From NCBI GenBank assembly GCA_949358305.1, contig OX442314.1, forward strand, positions 58,041,369 through 58,105,368: a stretch of DNA of 64,000 nucleotides. The letters are read 5' to 3'. Positions 29,041-39,150 of this stretch are shown piece after piece. Each line of letters opens with the position of its first letter. Position 1 is the first letter of the stretch. The position numbers and the translations under genes were made by a program. This DNA is from Strigamia acuminata. Its lineage: Eukaryota; Arthropoda; Chilopoda; Geophilomorpha; Linotaeniidae. The notes beneath the pieces were generated by a model, which was not told the origin of the DNA, did no database searches, and worked only from the letters and a program-made list of their open reading frames with translations.

Positions 29041-32000
29041 TCACTTCTTTCCTGAGGGACCCGACACTGAGTCCGTCACCTGGGCGTAACTCACTCCAGG
29101 GACAGGCGGTTGAGTGCCGGGTGGCGCGGGTAGATCGCCTACTAACGCCGAGGACCGATCTCGGGGGTCCTCATGCTCCGTAATGAAGCATAATGCATGG
29201 CCGTCAACTGGCTCATGCGGGGCACGCGTCCTCTCGTGTAACCAAACGCTCGGGATGTAGGCGGAGAAGCCGGTGTTCGTATGCCGGATGGCATTGGCTT
29301 CCGCTGGCGTCACTGGCGCACGGTGGGCTCTCAGCAACCTCTGGTGGAAGATGAGGTCTTTAGTCTTCCGGATCTGGTTGTGAAGCCAGATGAAGACCGA
29401 TTTGCCTTTGTCCCGCTGCGCGAGGATAAACCTCCTGGTCGCCGTCGTCATCGAAAGATGGGGAAATTCTTCGATGATTCGCCCGTAATAATCTGGTGGA
29501 GGCGGTGCCGGCTGCGGCTTCTGGGTGGCCGCGGGAATCACGGCTTGTGTCGTTGTCGCCGCTTGGGCCGGTGGAGTCACGGGCGGGGTCGGCTTCGTTC
29601 GCTCGACGGACTTGACGGGTGGTGTTCGGCACAGCAAGCGCTTTGGTCTACCCGCCACTTCGAACAGGGCGGGTCCTTGCGGGGATATCTCCGCAGGCAT
29701 CGGTGGCGGAATCGGAACTCCGCTCGTCGGCGAGATCATCATCTCCACATCCTCTGCCGATTCTTCCGTCTGGATGGTCATGGCGCGTAGTTGTTGGGTA
29801 GGCGCCGCCGTCCAGGTGGCGGAGGTGTAACGAAACGCCGTGCTTCGCAACTTGTACCCCTCAAATTCGGGGTTTACCACATCCCTGGTTAGCTCGTACC
29901 GAGTCAACACAGGGTCGGGCAGAATGGAGCTCCACTCTGCGAGGAGTGCACGGGGAACCTGTACACCCTCTCTGTCCACGACAGACCATGCGGCCATCGC
30001 CTGACGCCCTTCTCCGAAGAGTGCTGGGGTTAGCAGCTGCATCATGACCTTGGTCAATGATAGCTGTAGGCTGCGACGATTCACTGGATTCGATCGCTCT
30101 GAATCCGCAGTGAAGGCACGCGAGAGCTTACTCATCATCGCCGTTGCCCATTCGATGAAATATCGCTGGGCCTGATCCACACCTCGCAAGGCGGGCGCGG
30201 AGACTCTTGGGTCTTCCATCACGAAGCGAAACGCTGAGAGCTCGGAGATAGTCGGGTTGGCGGCTTCTCTCGCGAGTCGCGCTTCTTCGTCTCGCCTCTC
30301 GAAGAACAGGGCCGAGGAACCGGGTCGGGGTCGGCTCGGCCTGTAAATGTCGGTCAAATTGGCTCGACATTCCTGCATAATGCTCTGTCCAACGGGGAGA
30401 GGGACTGAGCGGTCGGTGTGTAAATTCGGCGGATCGCTCGAATTCAACAACGACGGCGGTCGCAGGTTACGGATCGAGGCAGGTACGATATTTTTTGTTG
30501 TTTTTTGTGTCTGTACCTCCTCATTATTGTTTTCTTTTTTATCCGTGTTTTTTGTGTTTGTTTCAGGAGTTTCTCCTGTTTCCCCCCCGACCAAAATTGG
30601 ATCCGGAACGGATTCAACTATCTCGTTTACCGGAGGTGAAGGGGCGTCGAAATACTCCTCGTTGTCACTTGGCGGTGCTTGTTCCGACTCGCCAGCGAAC
30701 ATATCGACGATTTGGCCGTCAGTTTTAGACTTGACTTGGCCCTTGGCCCACATTTCTTGCGGGAATTCCGGAATGTACGGAGTTAACTCTCGTACCTGGA
30801 TCGACTTTTGCTCGGTGTTGTCCTCGAGCTTGCGTAATTTATACGCGTTACCGCCATGCTTGCCGATGATCACATATGGACCATCTCTCTTGTCGGCCAA
30901 GCTGGCGGTGATTCCTCTCGCTGCATTTGAGAGGGTGTGTGCATCTTTCCACACCAAATCATTGATCTCGAAATTCACGAATTTTCCACCGCTTTTATCT
31001 TGTAAAATGCGGTCGCGCATGTTAAAAATGTGCGCCATCATATGCTTGTATGTGTTCGAAATTGTTTGCTCCAATTTATACACATACTCATGTGGTTTCT
31101 CTGGGTCCACCACATTTACCGACTCTGCCACTCGTGGGTCCCAAGGCACTCGTAGCTCTCGGGCGAAGTTGAGGTAGGCCGGAGAAAAATCTCTCGTCCT
31201 CGAGACTGTTGTTCGTATGCTGAACGCGATCTCCCTCAAGTATTCATCCCACCTATTGTGGATGTCAGTGAATATGCTTAGTGCATATTTAATGTCCCTG
31301 TTGAGTCGCTCAACGGGATTTGTTCTGGGATTGTAGGTCGAAGTATGTGACGCCACAATCCCGAATTTCTCACAAAACTTACCCCAAATTTTCGAGATAA
31401 ATTGGGGTCCGTTATCGGATATTATTTTACGTGGAAATCCGTAACGTAACGCCACGTCGTAGATACATTCAACGATTTTCTCTGCTGAAGGTCTAGCGAC
31501 GGCGTACAACTCGGGCCAACGAGTCGCCACGTCCATTATTACGATAATGTACGCATTTTTATTTCCCGTAACGGGTTTTGGGCCCATCACATCGACACTT
31601 AAACAATCAAAAGGCGCGTAAGGCCCTAAGAAGATAGTTTCGAATGGTGATTTTCTCCTCGGCTTACACGCTTGACATCGCTGACATTGGTGGACAAAAA
31701 GAGCGATATCTTTTTTCATCCCTGTCCAGTGAAAAAGCTGTGTAGCACGATAGAGTGTTCTGCTTACTCCCGCATGGCTCGCAAGCGGGTGCCCGTGTAA
31801 CAACCACAGCACGCGACCGATTAAGGAAGCAGGTATTACTACCTTTACTGCGGTGTCCGATTCACTCAAGTCATCTTGGTGATTTGGGTGATGTTTCACT
31901 AAAAGGCCGTCATCCAATAGGTAATCTATGGATTCGTGTGCATAACGACGCTTCTGCCTTCTGGTTAGATTGGGCGGATATTTTCCTGTCAGTACGAATC

Positions 32001-34476
32001 TAGCTCTGTCCTGACATTTCTTGTCTAATTTTTGTTGCACAATTATTTCCTCCCTTGTCGGGGGACTGCTTTGCATCTGCTCGCCGACATGAGCGTGGAA
32101 GGCGCTTAGAAGCGGGTCATTTATTCTCCGCTCTAGCTTAAATTCCTTCCTTGCATTTGGGTAATTGTCAGCAGCTGGTTGGTATAACCGCGTCCAAAAT
32201 CCACAGAATTTTACATCTGCCGGAGACGCGGTGGGAATTTCATTCATCTTCCTTAAATCCCAACGGTGACAACTCGTAGGGCAATAAATGATGCGGGAGT
32301 CATCCTCGCCATCATCGTCAGCGTCGATTGGATCTGACACTGGTGCCCGTGACAGAGCGTCAGCCACGACGTTATATTTGCCGGGCTTGTATTGAATGGT
32401 CAAGTCGCATGCCATCAGTTCTAACTGCCATCTGGCTAGTCGACCGGCTGGCTCTTTTAATTTCATCAGCCATTGTAACGCTTGATGATCTGTGTGGACC
32501 ACAAATTTGGTATATTCGAGATAATCTCTGAATTTCCTTATGGCCCACACAACGGCCAAACACTCCAACTCGGTGGCATTGTAATTCTTTTCAGCGCCTT
32601 GGAGTTTGCGACTTATAAACATGCACGGCAGGTCTTGTTCGACTCCGTCGCGCACGTGTGTTTGGAGCAACGCCGCTCCTAACCCAACTCTGCTGGCGTC
32701 CGTGTGTAATATGAACGGCCGGTTTAAGTCGGGTAGAGGCATTACGCCGACTTCCGTCAGCATCCTCTTTATTGCATTAAATGCGATGTTGCACTCATTT
32801 GACCATACAAATTCGTTTTCATTCTTCAGGAGGTCGGTAACTGGGGCTGCCACTTCAGCTAGACCCGGTAGCAACCTGCCGAAGAAGTTTATCATTCCCA
32901 TAAACCGTTGGACACCTTTAACGTCCTCGGGTGGTGGGAAACGATTAATCGCATCGATTTTTTCGGGGCCAATAGCTAAACCATTGACTCCAATGCGATA
33001 ACCCAGGAAGGCAAGCTCCTTTCGACAGAACTTGCTCTTGCCCGGATGCACGTGTAACCCAGCTTTTGCCAGCCGGGTGAGCACTTGGTCGATGTGCTCA
33101 ATGTGCTCTTCGAATGTTTTAGAGGCAATAACTATGTCATCTAGGTATGCCCACACAAACTGATGCAGGATATCACCCAATACGCTTTCGATTAGTCTCT
33201 GAAAGGTACTGGGAGCATTCACTAAACCAAATGGCATGACGTTGAACATCAACCGTCCAATTGGCGAGTAAAATGCTGTTTTTAACTTATCCTCTGGCCT
33301 CATCTCAACTTGCCAGTATCCCTTCGACAGATCCATCGTCGTAACCCAAGAAAAGGGGCTAAGCTCTCTCAAAATGGATTCGATAGACGGCATCTGTATG
33401 GGATCTATTTCTGTCACCGCGTTTAATGGGCGGTAATCAATGCATAGGCGTGGGTCCGAGCCCGGGCGCATCACGAGCACAACTCGCGTCGCGTATTCTC
33501 CCTGGGCCTCGGAGACAATGCCACTGTCTAGCATTTCTTGGCACATTTTTTGCACTATTTCACGTTTTTGCGGGTTCATTCCCTTATACGCAACTCGTAT
33601 AGGTTTATTATCCGTCAATTTAATTTCGTGAATAGCCCTATTCGTTCGGCCCGGTTTTTTCGACAGGATCCCCTCATATTTAAGTAGGACCCTTCGTAGG
33701 GCTGCCGCTTCGTTTAATTCTAAAGCGGCGTCGGCGACAAGCGTTTCCACTACATTGTCCCGTTGCAATTCTGTTACGAATGCTTTAAAATCGTAATCTT
33801 GAACGAATTTCTTTAGGCCTTTCTCCCACTGTGTCTTGTCGGCCGCTTCTTTTACAAGAGCTGGTGGCACGACAATTGCGGGTCTTTCCTTATCATTTCT
33901 GATATAATTCCAAGATTTCGTTATTGGATTGGGTTGTATTTCCATTGACGCCATGAGGTCTAAGCCCAACAGAAAAATTCTGTCGCATGTGGGCAGGACC
34001 AGGAAAGGGTGCTGTTCTACTCCTCCGAGCCACTCCATGGTCAATAATATAACTCCTTTTGGACGCGCCATTCCGTTGGCGGTTTTTAGACGTATATTTT
34101 TATTAACGCCTTTTATCTTATCGGTGAGACCCAATGATGCTACTATGTCTTCGGAAACGAACGAGCGATCTGCTCCCGAGTCTAGTAGTCCCATAATTTT
34201 TTCACGTTCTATTGTCATGGGCAACATACATAGGCGGTTGGTGTATTCGACCGCCACGTTGCACATGAAAACACGAAATTCTTCTGTGTCTTCGACTACT
34301 TGAGGTAATTCTTCAAGCAGTAGGTTCGGTTCTTCCGCCTCAGCCTCAGCGTTTGCGGTAATTACCTGCAAAGCGTTGTTGGCCCTGTCTTGAATTTGGG
34401 CGTTAGCTATGTCACTACCCATTTCTTTGACTGGTGGCGGCTTATCGAACCCTTTGTTAAACCCCTTTTTCTTCAT
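29041..34476 (-). CDS. Pol polyprotein of Gypsy B with long C-terminal extension
   Basis: The frame holds 1,811 codons from ATG 34476, and it is also open upstream to the frameshift site in gag. Protease LLDSGAD is at 97-103. RT has CIDYRPLN (345-352), FGLVNAPSTFQ (416-426) and YLDDIV (444-449). RNase H has HTDAS (591-595), HTDH (661-664) and DALSRAPV (706-713). The integrase zinc ligands are H894, H901, C931 and C934, with catalytic D962, D1021 and E1056 and the same 59/35 spacing as Gypsy A. About 570 residues follow the integrase end: an acidic/Asn-rich stretch (about 1230-1300), a possibly helical region (FFERRDEEARLAREAAN onward), and a Pro-rich part before a basic helix near the C-terminus. 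I recognise no domain there. The stop lies 37 bases from the LTR, so there is no room for a separate third ORF. Confidence 0.93.
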   Translation of the reverse strand: MKKKGFNKGFDKPPPVKEMGSDIANAQIQDRANNALQVITANAEAEAEEPNLLLEELPQVVEDTEEFRVFMCNVAVEYTNRLCMLPMTIEREKIMGLLDSGADRSFVSEDIVASLGLTDKIKGVNKNIRLKTANGMARPKGVILLTMEWLGGVEQHPFLVLPTCDRIFLLGLDLMASMEIQPNPITKSWNYIRNDKERPAIVVPPALVKEAADKTQWEKGLKKFVQDYDFKAFVTELQRDNVVETLVADAALELNEAAALRRVLLKYEGILSKKPGRTNRAIHEIKLTDNKPIRVAYKGMNPQKREIVQKMCQEMLDSGIVSEAQGEYATRVVLVMRPGSDPRLCIDYRPLNAVTEIDPIQMPSIESILRELSPFSWVTTMDLSKGYWQVEMRPEDKLKTAFYSPIGRLMFNVMPFGLVNAPSTFQRLIESVLGDILHQFVWAYLDDIVIASKTFEEHIEHIDQVLTRLAKAGLHVHPGKSKFCRKELAFLGYRIGVNGLAIGPEKIDAINRFPPPEDVKGVQRFMGMINFFGRLLPGLAEVAAPVTDLLKNENEFVWSNECNIAFNAIKRMLTEVGVMPLPDLNRPFILHTDASRVGLGAALLQTHVRDGVEQDLPCMFISRKLQGAEKNYNATELECLAVVWAIRKFRDYLEYTKFVVHTDHQALQWLMKLKEPAGRLARWQLELMACDLTIQYKPGKYNVVADALSRAPVSDPIDADDDGEDDSRIIYCPTSCHRWDLRKMNEIPTASPADVKFCGFWTRLYQPAADNYPNARKEFKLERRINDPLLSAFHAHVGEQMQSSPPTREEIIVQQKLDKKCQDRARFVLTGKYPPNLTRRQKRRYAHESIDYLLDDGLLVKHHPNHQDDLSESDTAVKVVIPASLIGRVLWLLHGHPLASHAGVSRTLYRATQLFHWTGMKKDIALFVHQCQRCQACKPRRKSPFETIFLGPYAPFDCLSVDVMGPKPVTGNKNAYIIVIMDVATRWPELYAVARPSAEKIVECIYDVALRYGFPRKIISDNGPQFISKIWGKFCEKFGIVASHTSTYNPRTNPVERLNRDIKYALSIFTDIHNRWDEYLREIAFSIRTTVSRTRDFSPAYLNFARELRVPWDPRVAESVNVVDPEKPHEYVYKLEQTISNTYKHMMAHIFNMRDRILQDKSGGKFVNFEINDLVWKDAHTLSNAARGITASLADKRDGPYVIIGKHGGNAYKLRKLEDNTEQKSIQVRELTPYIPEFPQEMWAKGQVKSKTDGQIVDMFAGESEQAPPSDNEEYFDAPSPPVNEIVESVPDPILVGGETGETPETNTKNTDKKENNNEEVQTQKTTKNIVPASIRNLRPPSLLNSSDPPNLHTDRSVPLPVGQSIMQECRANLTDIYRPSRPRPGSSALFFERRDEEARLAREAANPTISELSAFRFVMEDPRVSAPALRGVDQAQRYFIEWATAMMSKLSRAFTADSERSNPVNRRSLQLSLTKVMMQLLTPALFGEGRQAMAAWSVVDREGVQVPRALLAEWSSILPDPVLTRYELTRDVVNPEFEGYKLRSTAFRYTSATWTAAPTQQLRAMTIQTEESAEDVEMMISPTSGVPIPPPMPAEISPQGPALFEVAGRPKRLLCRTPPVKSVERTKPTPPVTPPAQAATTTQAVIPAATQKPQPAPPPPDYYGRIIEEFPHLSMTTATRRFILAQRDKGKSVFIWLHNQIRKTKDLIFHQRLLRAHRAPVTPAEANAIRHTNTGFSAYIPSVWLHERTRAPHEPVDGHALCFITEHEDPRDRSSALVGDLPAPPGTQPPVPGVSYAQVTDSVSGPSGKK

Positions 34477-34499
34477 GAATGGCGCAGACGGTCGAGAAG

Positions 34500-37400
34500 T
34501 TATTTCTTCGCCGCCTGCGCTGACTCGTTTTTTGACTCGTTTTTTGCCATGGCGAGTTTAATCTCTGCCATCTGCTTCATTATTGCGTCAAATTTAGCGT
34601 CTTCTTTCGCTGTTCTTGGGCACTCATTGGAATAGTGACCCGGTTGGTTACACTTGAAACAACGAATATTTGATTTGTCTCTTGGGGCTTCAGTCGATTT
34701 TTTCTTTTCAGGGTCTGCCTTCGACGGTGGCGTGTAATTCTTTCGAAAATACTTCGGAATTCGGCCGGCATTTGGTTTTAACCTGGCGCGAAATTCTTCT
34801 ACCGCTCTATCTCGATGGATGAGATGTACTAGCGGTCCTTCCTCATCGCAACCCGTTGATAAGGTATCGCGATAGCTTCGTATTTCTTCGTCCGTCGAAT
34901 AATCGTCTTTTTCTTCTTTTTCGTCTGATTTTCCGGCATCTTGTCCGGCTTCCTCCCCCTCCTTGACCTCCTCCAGTGTCGCTTGCATGGCTGACGCTGT
35001 CGGTGCCTTTTTAGGGGCGGCCAAAGGGTTGGAAGGCAGCGTGGATGTCAGTTTATTTTTTATTTGTAAACCAACGCTAGCTTCTGCCAGCTCCATTATA
35101 CCGCTAAGATATTCAGTAGGGCGCATAATCTTATCTGTCGCCCCATATCTTTCCGCACTCAACTTGAGACGTTTTGCGGTTGCTGCTTTCTCCGCTTCTG
35201 GTAAAGCGGAATAATATCTTTTCTCGATATCTATCGTGTTCTCAAACAGGAAGGCGCTCATCTCCTCGTAGCTGCCTCCTGTCGGTGCCCTTTCTTCAAG
35301 TAGCACCCGTTGCGAGTATTCCGACAAACCGCCGAGAAAGAAAAGGTTGAATCCCGTGGCATGAAATTCCATCGGGGCCTTTTCGAACAACAATCTGGCG
35401 CGAATGTCGTAATCCATTATGGTTTCACCAGGCATCTGGCGAAGACCTCGCATCTTTCGGCTCACCTCTTCGGGTGTCTCGCCGTAGCGTAGGTCGAATC
35501 TCATTAAAAAGTCGTCCCAATTGACGCCTTTCAATCCTTGGTACCACTCACGTGCCGAGCCTGTCATTAGCTCGACAATACCGTGGGTGAGCATGTCTCC
35601 TACGGTGGCTTTAGTGGCAGTCTTAATTCGAATTACTTCGTCAAGGAAGCGATCTCCCGCTTTCCATGACCCGTCGAAACGGTTCTGAATATAAAATTGC
35701 CACCTAATATTCCCGGTAACACTCATGGTGTCACGTCGGGAGACAGCGTATTTTTTCTTTACGCGGTCACCAGTGCTACGATTACGATCGTTTCGTTTGC
35801 TCAGATCAATTCCCTCGGCTTTTAACGAGCCGAGTAGGGCTCTTCCAAGCTCTCCCATCGTATACTGCCGACCCGTCGAATCGGTAAACGCGCTTTGTCG
35901 GGGAAGGTCCTGAAACTCCTCCCGTCGGTGGTCGCTATTTTCCGATCGACGTCGTTTCTCTCTATCGCGCGGAGAGTTGGATCTCTTCCGGCGATTACTT
36001 GATTTTTCCTTTCGTCTGTCGTCGTTGGATGAGGGGTCGGAGCTGGGGTCGGGAGACGGTGAGCGGCGTGGCGGGTTGCGCCGTGAAGAGTTTGACTCTT
36101 TCCGGCCCCTACGACGGTCGTCACGTTCCCTTTCTCTGCGTTCATCGCGTTCTCTTTCCCTTCGTCTTTCTCCGGAACCTCTCTCCGAATCGTGATGACT
36201 GGGTGCATTTGACTCCAGTCCATCTGACGACGAATCACTATTTCCGTAGTGAAAATATTTCGGTCTTTCATCGCGTTTGCCTTCTTCTCGCGAAGAGGTG
36301 CGATCATGCGATTGTCTCCTTGACGACTCGTCGTCTTTAAGGATGGGCACTGGTTGTTGCCACTCAGTCCCTTGTGGATTATCATGCTGTTGGCTTGTGA
36401 GAGCTTGCTCTTCATTTCGCCTAGCATTATTAGCGTTGATTAATCGCGTTATCGCATTATTTGTGTCTGAATCGAGAGCTTGCATGCGGGGCCGAGTTTG
36501 TTGTTCTCTGGCCGACGCATCTCTCTTGCGCGGAGTAGCTGGTGTTGCTCTCTCCGGCTGGGGTTTGGGTTTGGCCTTCGGCGTGCGCTTTGGGTCTCCC
36601 TCTAGGCTCTCGTCGGACAGCTCGGATGAACTGACCTCTGGTTTGCGGACGGATTTCGGGTCATCTCGTCGCAATCTGGCCATAAATGCTCGCTCTGCTT
36701 CTTGTTGCGAGTGGAAAGCATATCGATGTGCTCTCAGGGCTCGGTCAACTATCTCTACCTCCTCGGGAGTAGTCGGATTGGGCTGGGTTCTGCCGTACTC
36801 GAGAGCTTGCGCTTCTCTTTCCGCCAGCTTCCTCCGTCTCTCGCGAATGGCTTGTCGAGCCTCATTCTCTGCATCCGCTTCAAATTGAGCGGAATCAACC
36901 AATTGTTGAGCGTGTGCCCCTTCAACAATGGTGATTTGTGGGGATACACTGTGCGCTTTTAAAGCTGCACGTACGATCTGTAACGTTTCGTACACGGTAA
37001 TTTTCCCCGTCGGAAGGGTGTATCTCACTCCCTCCGCTTGTGCCAACTGCATCGCATCAATCAAGGTGCCCGAGACGCTGTAAGGCTGGCTTGAAACACG
37101 CTTGACAGAGGATGAGTTGGACTTGTGTCCTTCGGACCTGACCGAAGCTGGGCGGCTTTGCGTAATTGGCGTGTTTAGTGCCGAATTAGCGGTCGTATTT
37201 GAGGCCGTCTTTTGTATCGGAGACGCTGCTTTCGGACTGCCCACCTCGGTGTCGTGCGTTAGACGAGGCGATTGGTTACGGGATAAAACCTCGTTTCCGC
37301 TCGTCTCGCCGTCACGGTTAGAACGCGGCAGTTTGGAGTGAGATTGCTCTTCACCCCGCTCTGTCTCGTCCAATCGCTGCCTCGTCTCGGTGCGAGACGG

Positions 37401-37583
37401 GTGCGATGCCTCGGATGCGCTTCTACGATCGGGTTTAGGCTTACGCCGTTTTTGCCTCGCTTCGTGCGCTGAGGCTTTGGGTAAGGGACCTCCAGATCGC
37501 AAGTGATAGTCGGCGCCTTTACGACTGCCGGCTCTCTTGTTTGCGTCGGAGTCGGAATCTGTTACTCGGGTATTATCTGCCAT
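34500..37583 (-). CDS. Gag protein of Gypsy B with RS/RE-rich region
   Basis: The ORF encodes 1,027 aa from ATG 37583 (MADNTRVTDSD), which lies 52 bases from the primer site. The frame also runs up to a GTG at 37610. The N-terminal half is basic, Ser/Arg- and Glu-rich; residues about 430-565 are strongly RS/RE/RD repetitive, with runs such as RRRERERDERRERERDDRR. The capsid domain at about 628-780 includes WQFYIQNRFDGSWKAGDRFL, LMTGSAREWYQGL, WDDFLMRFDLRYG and ETIMDYDIRARLLFEKAP. A canonical CCHC knuckle CFKCNQPGHYSNEC is at about 975-988. The C-terminus is Lys-rich and carries the slippery codons. At about 1,030 aa it is roughly twice the usual gypsy Gag length, and the RS-like region accounts for much of the excess. 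It should form particles and bind RNA. Confidence 0.92.
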   Translation of the reverse strand: MADNTRVTDSDSDANKRAGSRKGADYHLRSGGPLPKASAHEARQKRRKPKPDRRSASEASHPSRTETRQRLDETERGEEQSHSKLPRSNRDGETSGNEVLSRNQSPRLTHDTEVGSPKAASPIQKTASNTTANSALNTPITQSRPASVRSEGHKSNSSSVKRVSSQPYSVSGTLIDAMQLAQAEGVRYTLPTGKITVYETLQIVRAALKAHSVSPQITIVEGAHAQQLVDSAQFEADAENEARQAIRERRRKLAEREAQALEYGRTQPNPTTPEEVEIVDRALRAHRYAFHSQQEAERAFMARLRRDDPKSVRKPEVSSSELSDESLEGDPKRTPKAKPKPQPERATPATPRKRDASAREQQTRPRMQALDSDTNNAITRLINANNARRNEEQALTSQQHDNPQGTEWQQPVPILKDDESSRRQSHDRTSSREEGKRDERPKYFHYGNSDSSSDGLESNAPSHHDSERGSGERRRERERDERRERERDDRRRGRKESNSSRRNPPRRSPSPDPSSDPSSNDDRRKEKSSNRRKRSNSPRDREKRRRSENSDHRREEFQDLPRQSAFTDSTGRQYTMGELGRALLGSLKAEGIDLSKRNDRNRSTGDRVKKKYAVSRRDTMSVTGNIRWQFYIQNRFDGSWKAGDRFLDEVIRIKTATKATVGDMLTHGIVELMTGSAREWYQGLKGVNWDDFLMRFDLRYGETPEEVSRKMRGLRQMPGETIMDYDIRARLLFEKAPMEFHATGFNLFFLGGLSEYSQRVLLEERAPTGGSYEEMSAFLFENTIDIEKRYYSALPEAEKAATAKRLKLSAERYGATDKIMRPTEYLSGIMELAEASVGLQIKNKLTSTLPSNPLAAPKKAPTASAMQATLEEVKEGEEAGQDAGKSDEKEEKDDYSTDEEIRSYRDTLSTGCDEEGPLVHLIHRDRAVEEFRARLKPNAGRIPKYFRKNYTPPSKADPEKKKSTEAPRDKSNIRCFKCNQPGHYSNECPRTAKEDAKFDAIMKQMAEIKLAMAKNESKNESAQAAKK
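34527..34545 (-). promoter_or_regulatory. Two tandem -1 frameshift heptamers AAAAAAC
   Basis: On the minus strand the gag codons GCA AAA AAC (heptamer 34545-34539) and TCA AAA AAC (34533-34527) each present A AAA AAC in frame, 12 bases apart, just before the gag stop (34502-34500). The -1 frame is open from both into pol. Either would yield a Gag-Pol fusion. Confidence 0.8.
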
Positions 37584-37634
37584 TTCTTGCTTTGGGTATG
37601 ATGTAATCACAGGTTAGAATCAGTTATTCGACTT

Positions 37635-37653
37635 GATCCCGGACAGGCCCCCA
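37635..37653 (-). promoter_or_regulatory. Primer-binding site of Gypsy B (tRNA-Pro)
   Basis: On the minus strand TGGGGGCCTGTCCGGGATC starts two bases inside the LTR. It differs at two positions from the tRNA-Pro complement TGGGGGCTCGTCCGGGAT used by murine leukaemia viruses (from memory). Confidence 0.75.
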
Positions 37654-37655
37654 CG

Positions 37656-38671
37656 TGTCGCGCTCAACTCTAACCGTCGCTAACTCGTGGGTTGATTACT
37701 TAATTCGACTAACTCACTACCGCTTTGTCTCAAGCGGTTTACCCAAAGAAATGATTACACAGATATAAAAGGTAAAATATAATATAGATTTATTCTGTGG
37801 GACAATATACAGATATATCTTATATATATATATGAAAGGTAGGTAAAAGGTAAATCGGAATGGGTGAAGGGAAATGGAAATGTAAAGGTATGATGAAAGC
37901 TGGCTGGAATCGGCGAGGTCGTCTGTTGTTTCGTTCGCGTCCAAGATGGCGTCGTCGTTGTGGCAACGTGGTGTCGTCTTGGGCCGGCGTGGCAATATGG
38001 CGTCCTCGGCTCGTCTCTGGCTGGTCCTTCGGGCTCACGCTGGTCGGGCGCGAGTGAATGCTTAGTTAAAAGGCTTACTTCGGGCTGTTGTCTAGGTTTT
38101 TGTGTGGTGTCCGGCGATCACACAGCGGCGGACTCTTCTGGCTCCCGGCGGTCACACAGCGGCGGGAACGCTCGTCGTGGTTTTACTGCAGTTTAGGCTT
38201 GTGCGACCGTTTGTCTGCACAACTCGCTAAACTGGAGTGGTTTTTACTATTTCTAGCTGGTGTGCTAAAATAGTGTGGTAATCTTATCTCGCAGGTTACT
38301 CTGCGGAGTTTGACACTGACCAAACGTACTCACGGTAAATTGTCCTTTGTCCTTGGTCAATCCCAGTATATTTACTTGGGCCTGATCTTGTAGGACGACG
38401 GGTTTACGTGTGTTTCTCGTTTGATGGTTGTGTTGGTTCTGCCCGCTCAGTGCAAGGCACATTCCTTTGCACAAAGCGGGGTTGACAGGTGACCAGAATC
38501 ACCCAATGGTGGGGTGGACGAGCCATCCCCACTCCCTCAGGGCAGACGCCTGTCCATTGACTAGATGTCAATGCACTGAGGGAAGGGAGACGCGCTTGCG
38601 GCTCCCCTTACACCCGAAACGAGGTCACGAGAGAAACTCTTCGTTGACCCCGGTCCAGTCGGGTCACAACA
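37656..38671 (-). repeat. 5' LTR of Gypsy B (1016 bp)
   Basis: It matches 27989-29004. The TATA run is at about 37820-37834 and AATAAA at about 37789-37794. It drives minus-strand transcription into gag. Confidence 0.95.
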
Positions 38672-38675
38672 ATTT
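38672..38675. repeat. Target-site duplication ATTT of Gypsy B (right)
   Basis: It is identical to 27985-27988. The unit sequence resumes after it. Confidence 0.9.
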
Positions 38676-38707
38676 TTTGTTTAAACCGGCGTTTATTTGA
38701 GGCAAAC

Positions 38708-39150
38708 ACGCCGCTGAGAACGCCAAAAAATGCTCAAAAACACTCCAAAAGGCCTGAAAATCGCGCAACTTGAGGCAAAAAATTAATTTTTCATCTTTGT
38801 TTCAACTTTTGTGACGTTTAAAATTGTGTTTTCAAGTTTTATGCCTCAAGTTGCATTGTCATCTGGCGTTTTGGGGCGTTTTGGGGCGTTCGCAGGCGTT
38901 TGCACGCGTTTTTTGGCGTTGTCACTCACTCAAGTGGCCATTTTTAGCCAATTTTCGAATAAAAATGGCCTTTTTTTATTAAAATGGCCATTTTCAGCCA
39001 TTTGTCATAGTAAAAATGGCCATTTTCAGCCATTTTTTATAGTAAAAGTGGCCATTTTTCATCCAAAATGGCCGTTTTTCATCCAAAATGACCATTTTTA
39101 TCATTGACACGCTATAAAAATGTAACGTTTCAATGGCGTTTTGACGAAAC
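38708..39150. repeat. Foldback module 3 with TGGCCATTTTTA tract
   Basis: The left arm is about 38708-38785 and the right arm about 38838-38925. The tract is 38935-39095, and AACGTTTCAA at about 39123 closes the module as in module 1. Confidence 0.6.

Larger units (their letters stand above)
27989..38671 (-). mobile_element. Gypsy B: complete Ty3/gypsy element nested in copy 1
   Basis: The element is 10,683 bp with 1016-bp LTRs at each end that look identical by eye, TG...CA termini and ATTT on both flanks (27985-27988 and 38672-38675). Copy 2 at 50122-50125 shows the uninterrupted ATTT empty site. Gag and pol are open, with the primer site and polypurine tract in the right places. It is probably young and potentially autonomous. 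Confidence 0.95.

Noticed and set aside
30347-31177. 276-aa plus-strand frame opposite Gypsy B pol
   Set aside because: Antisense shadow of the pol extension and integrase; no domain.
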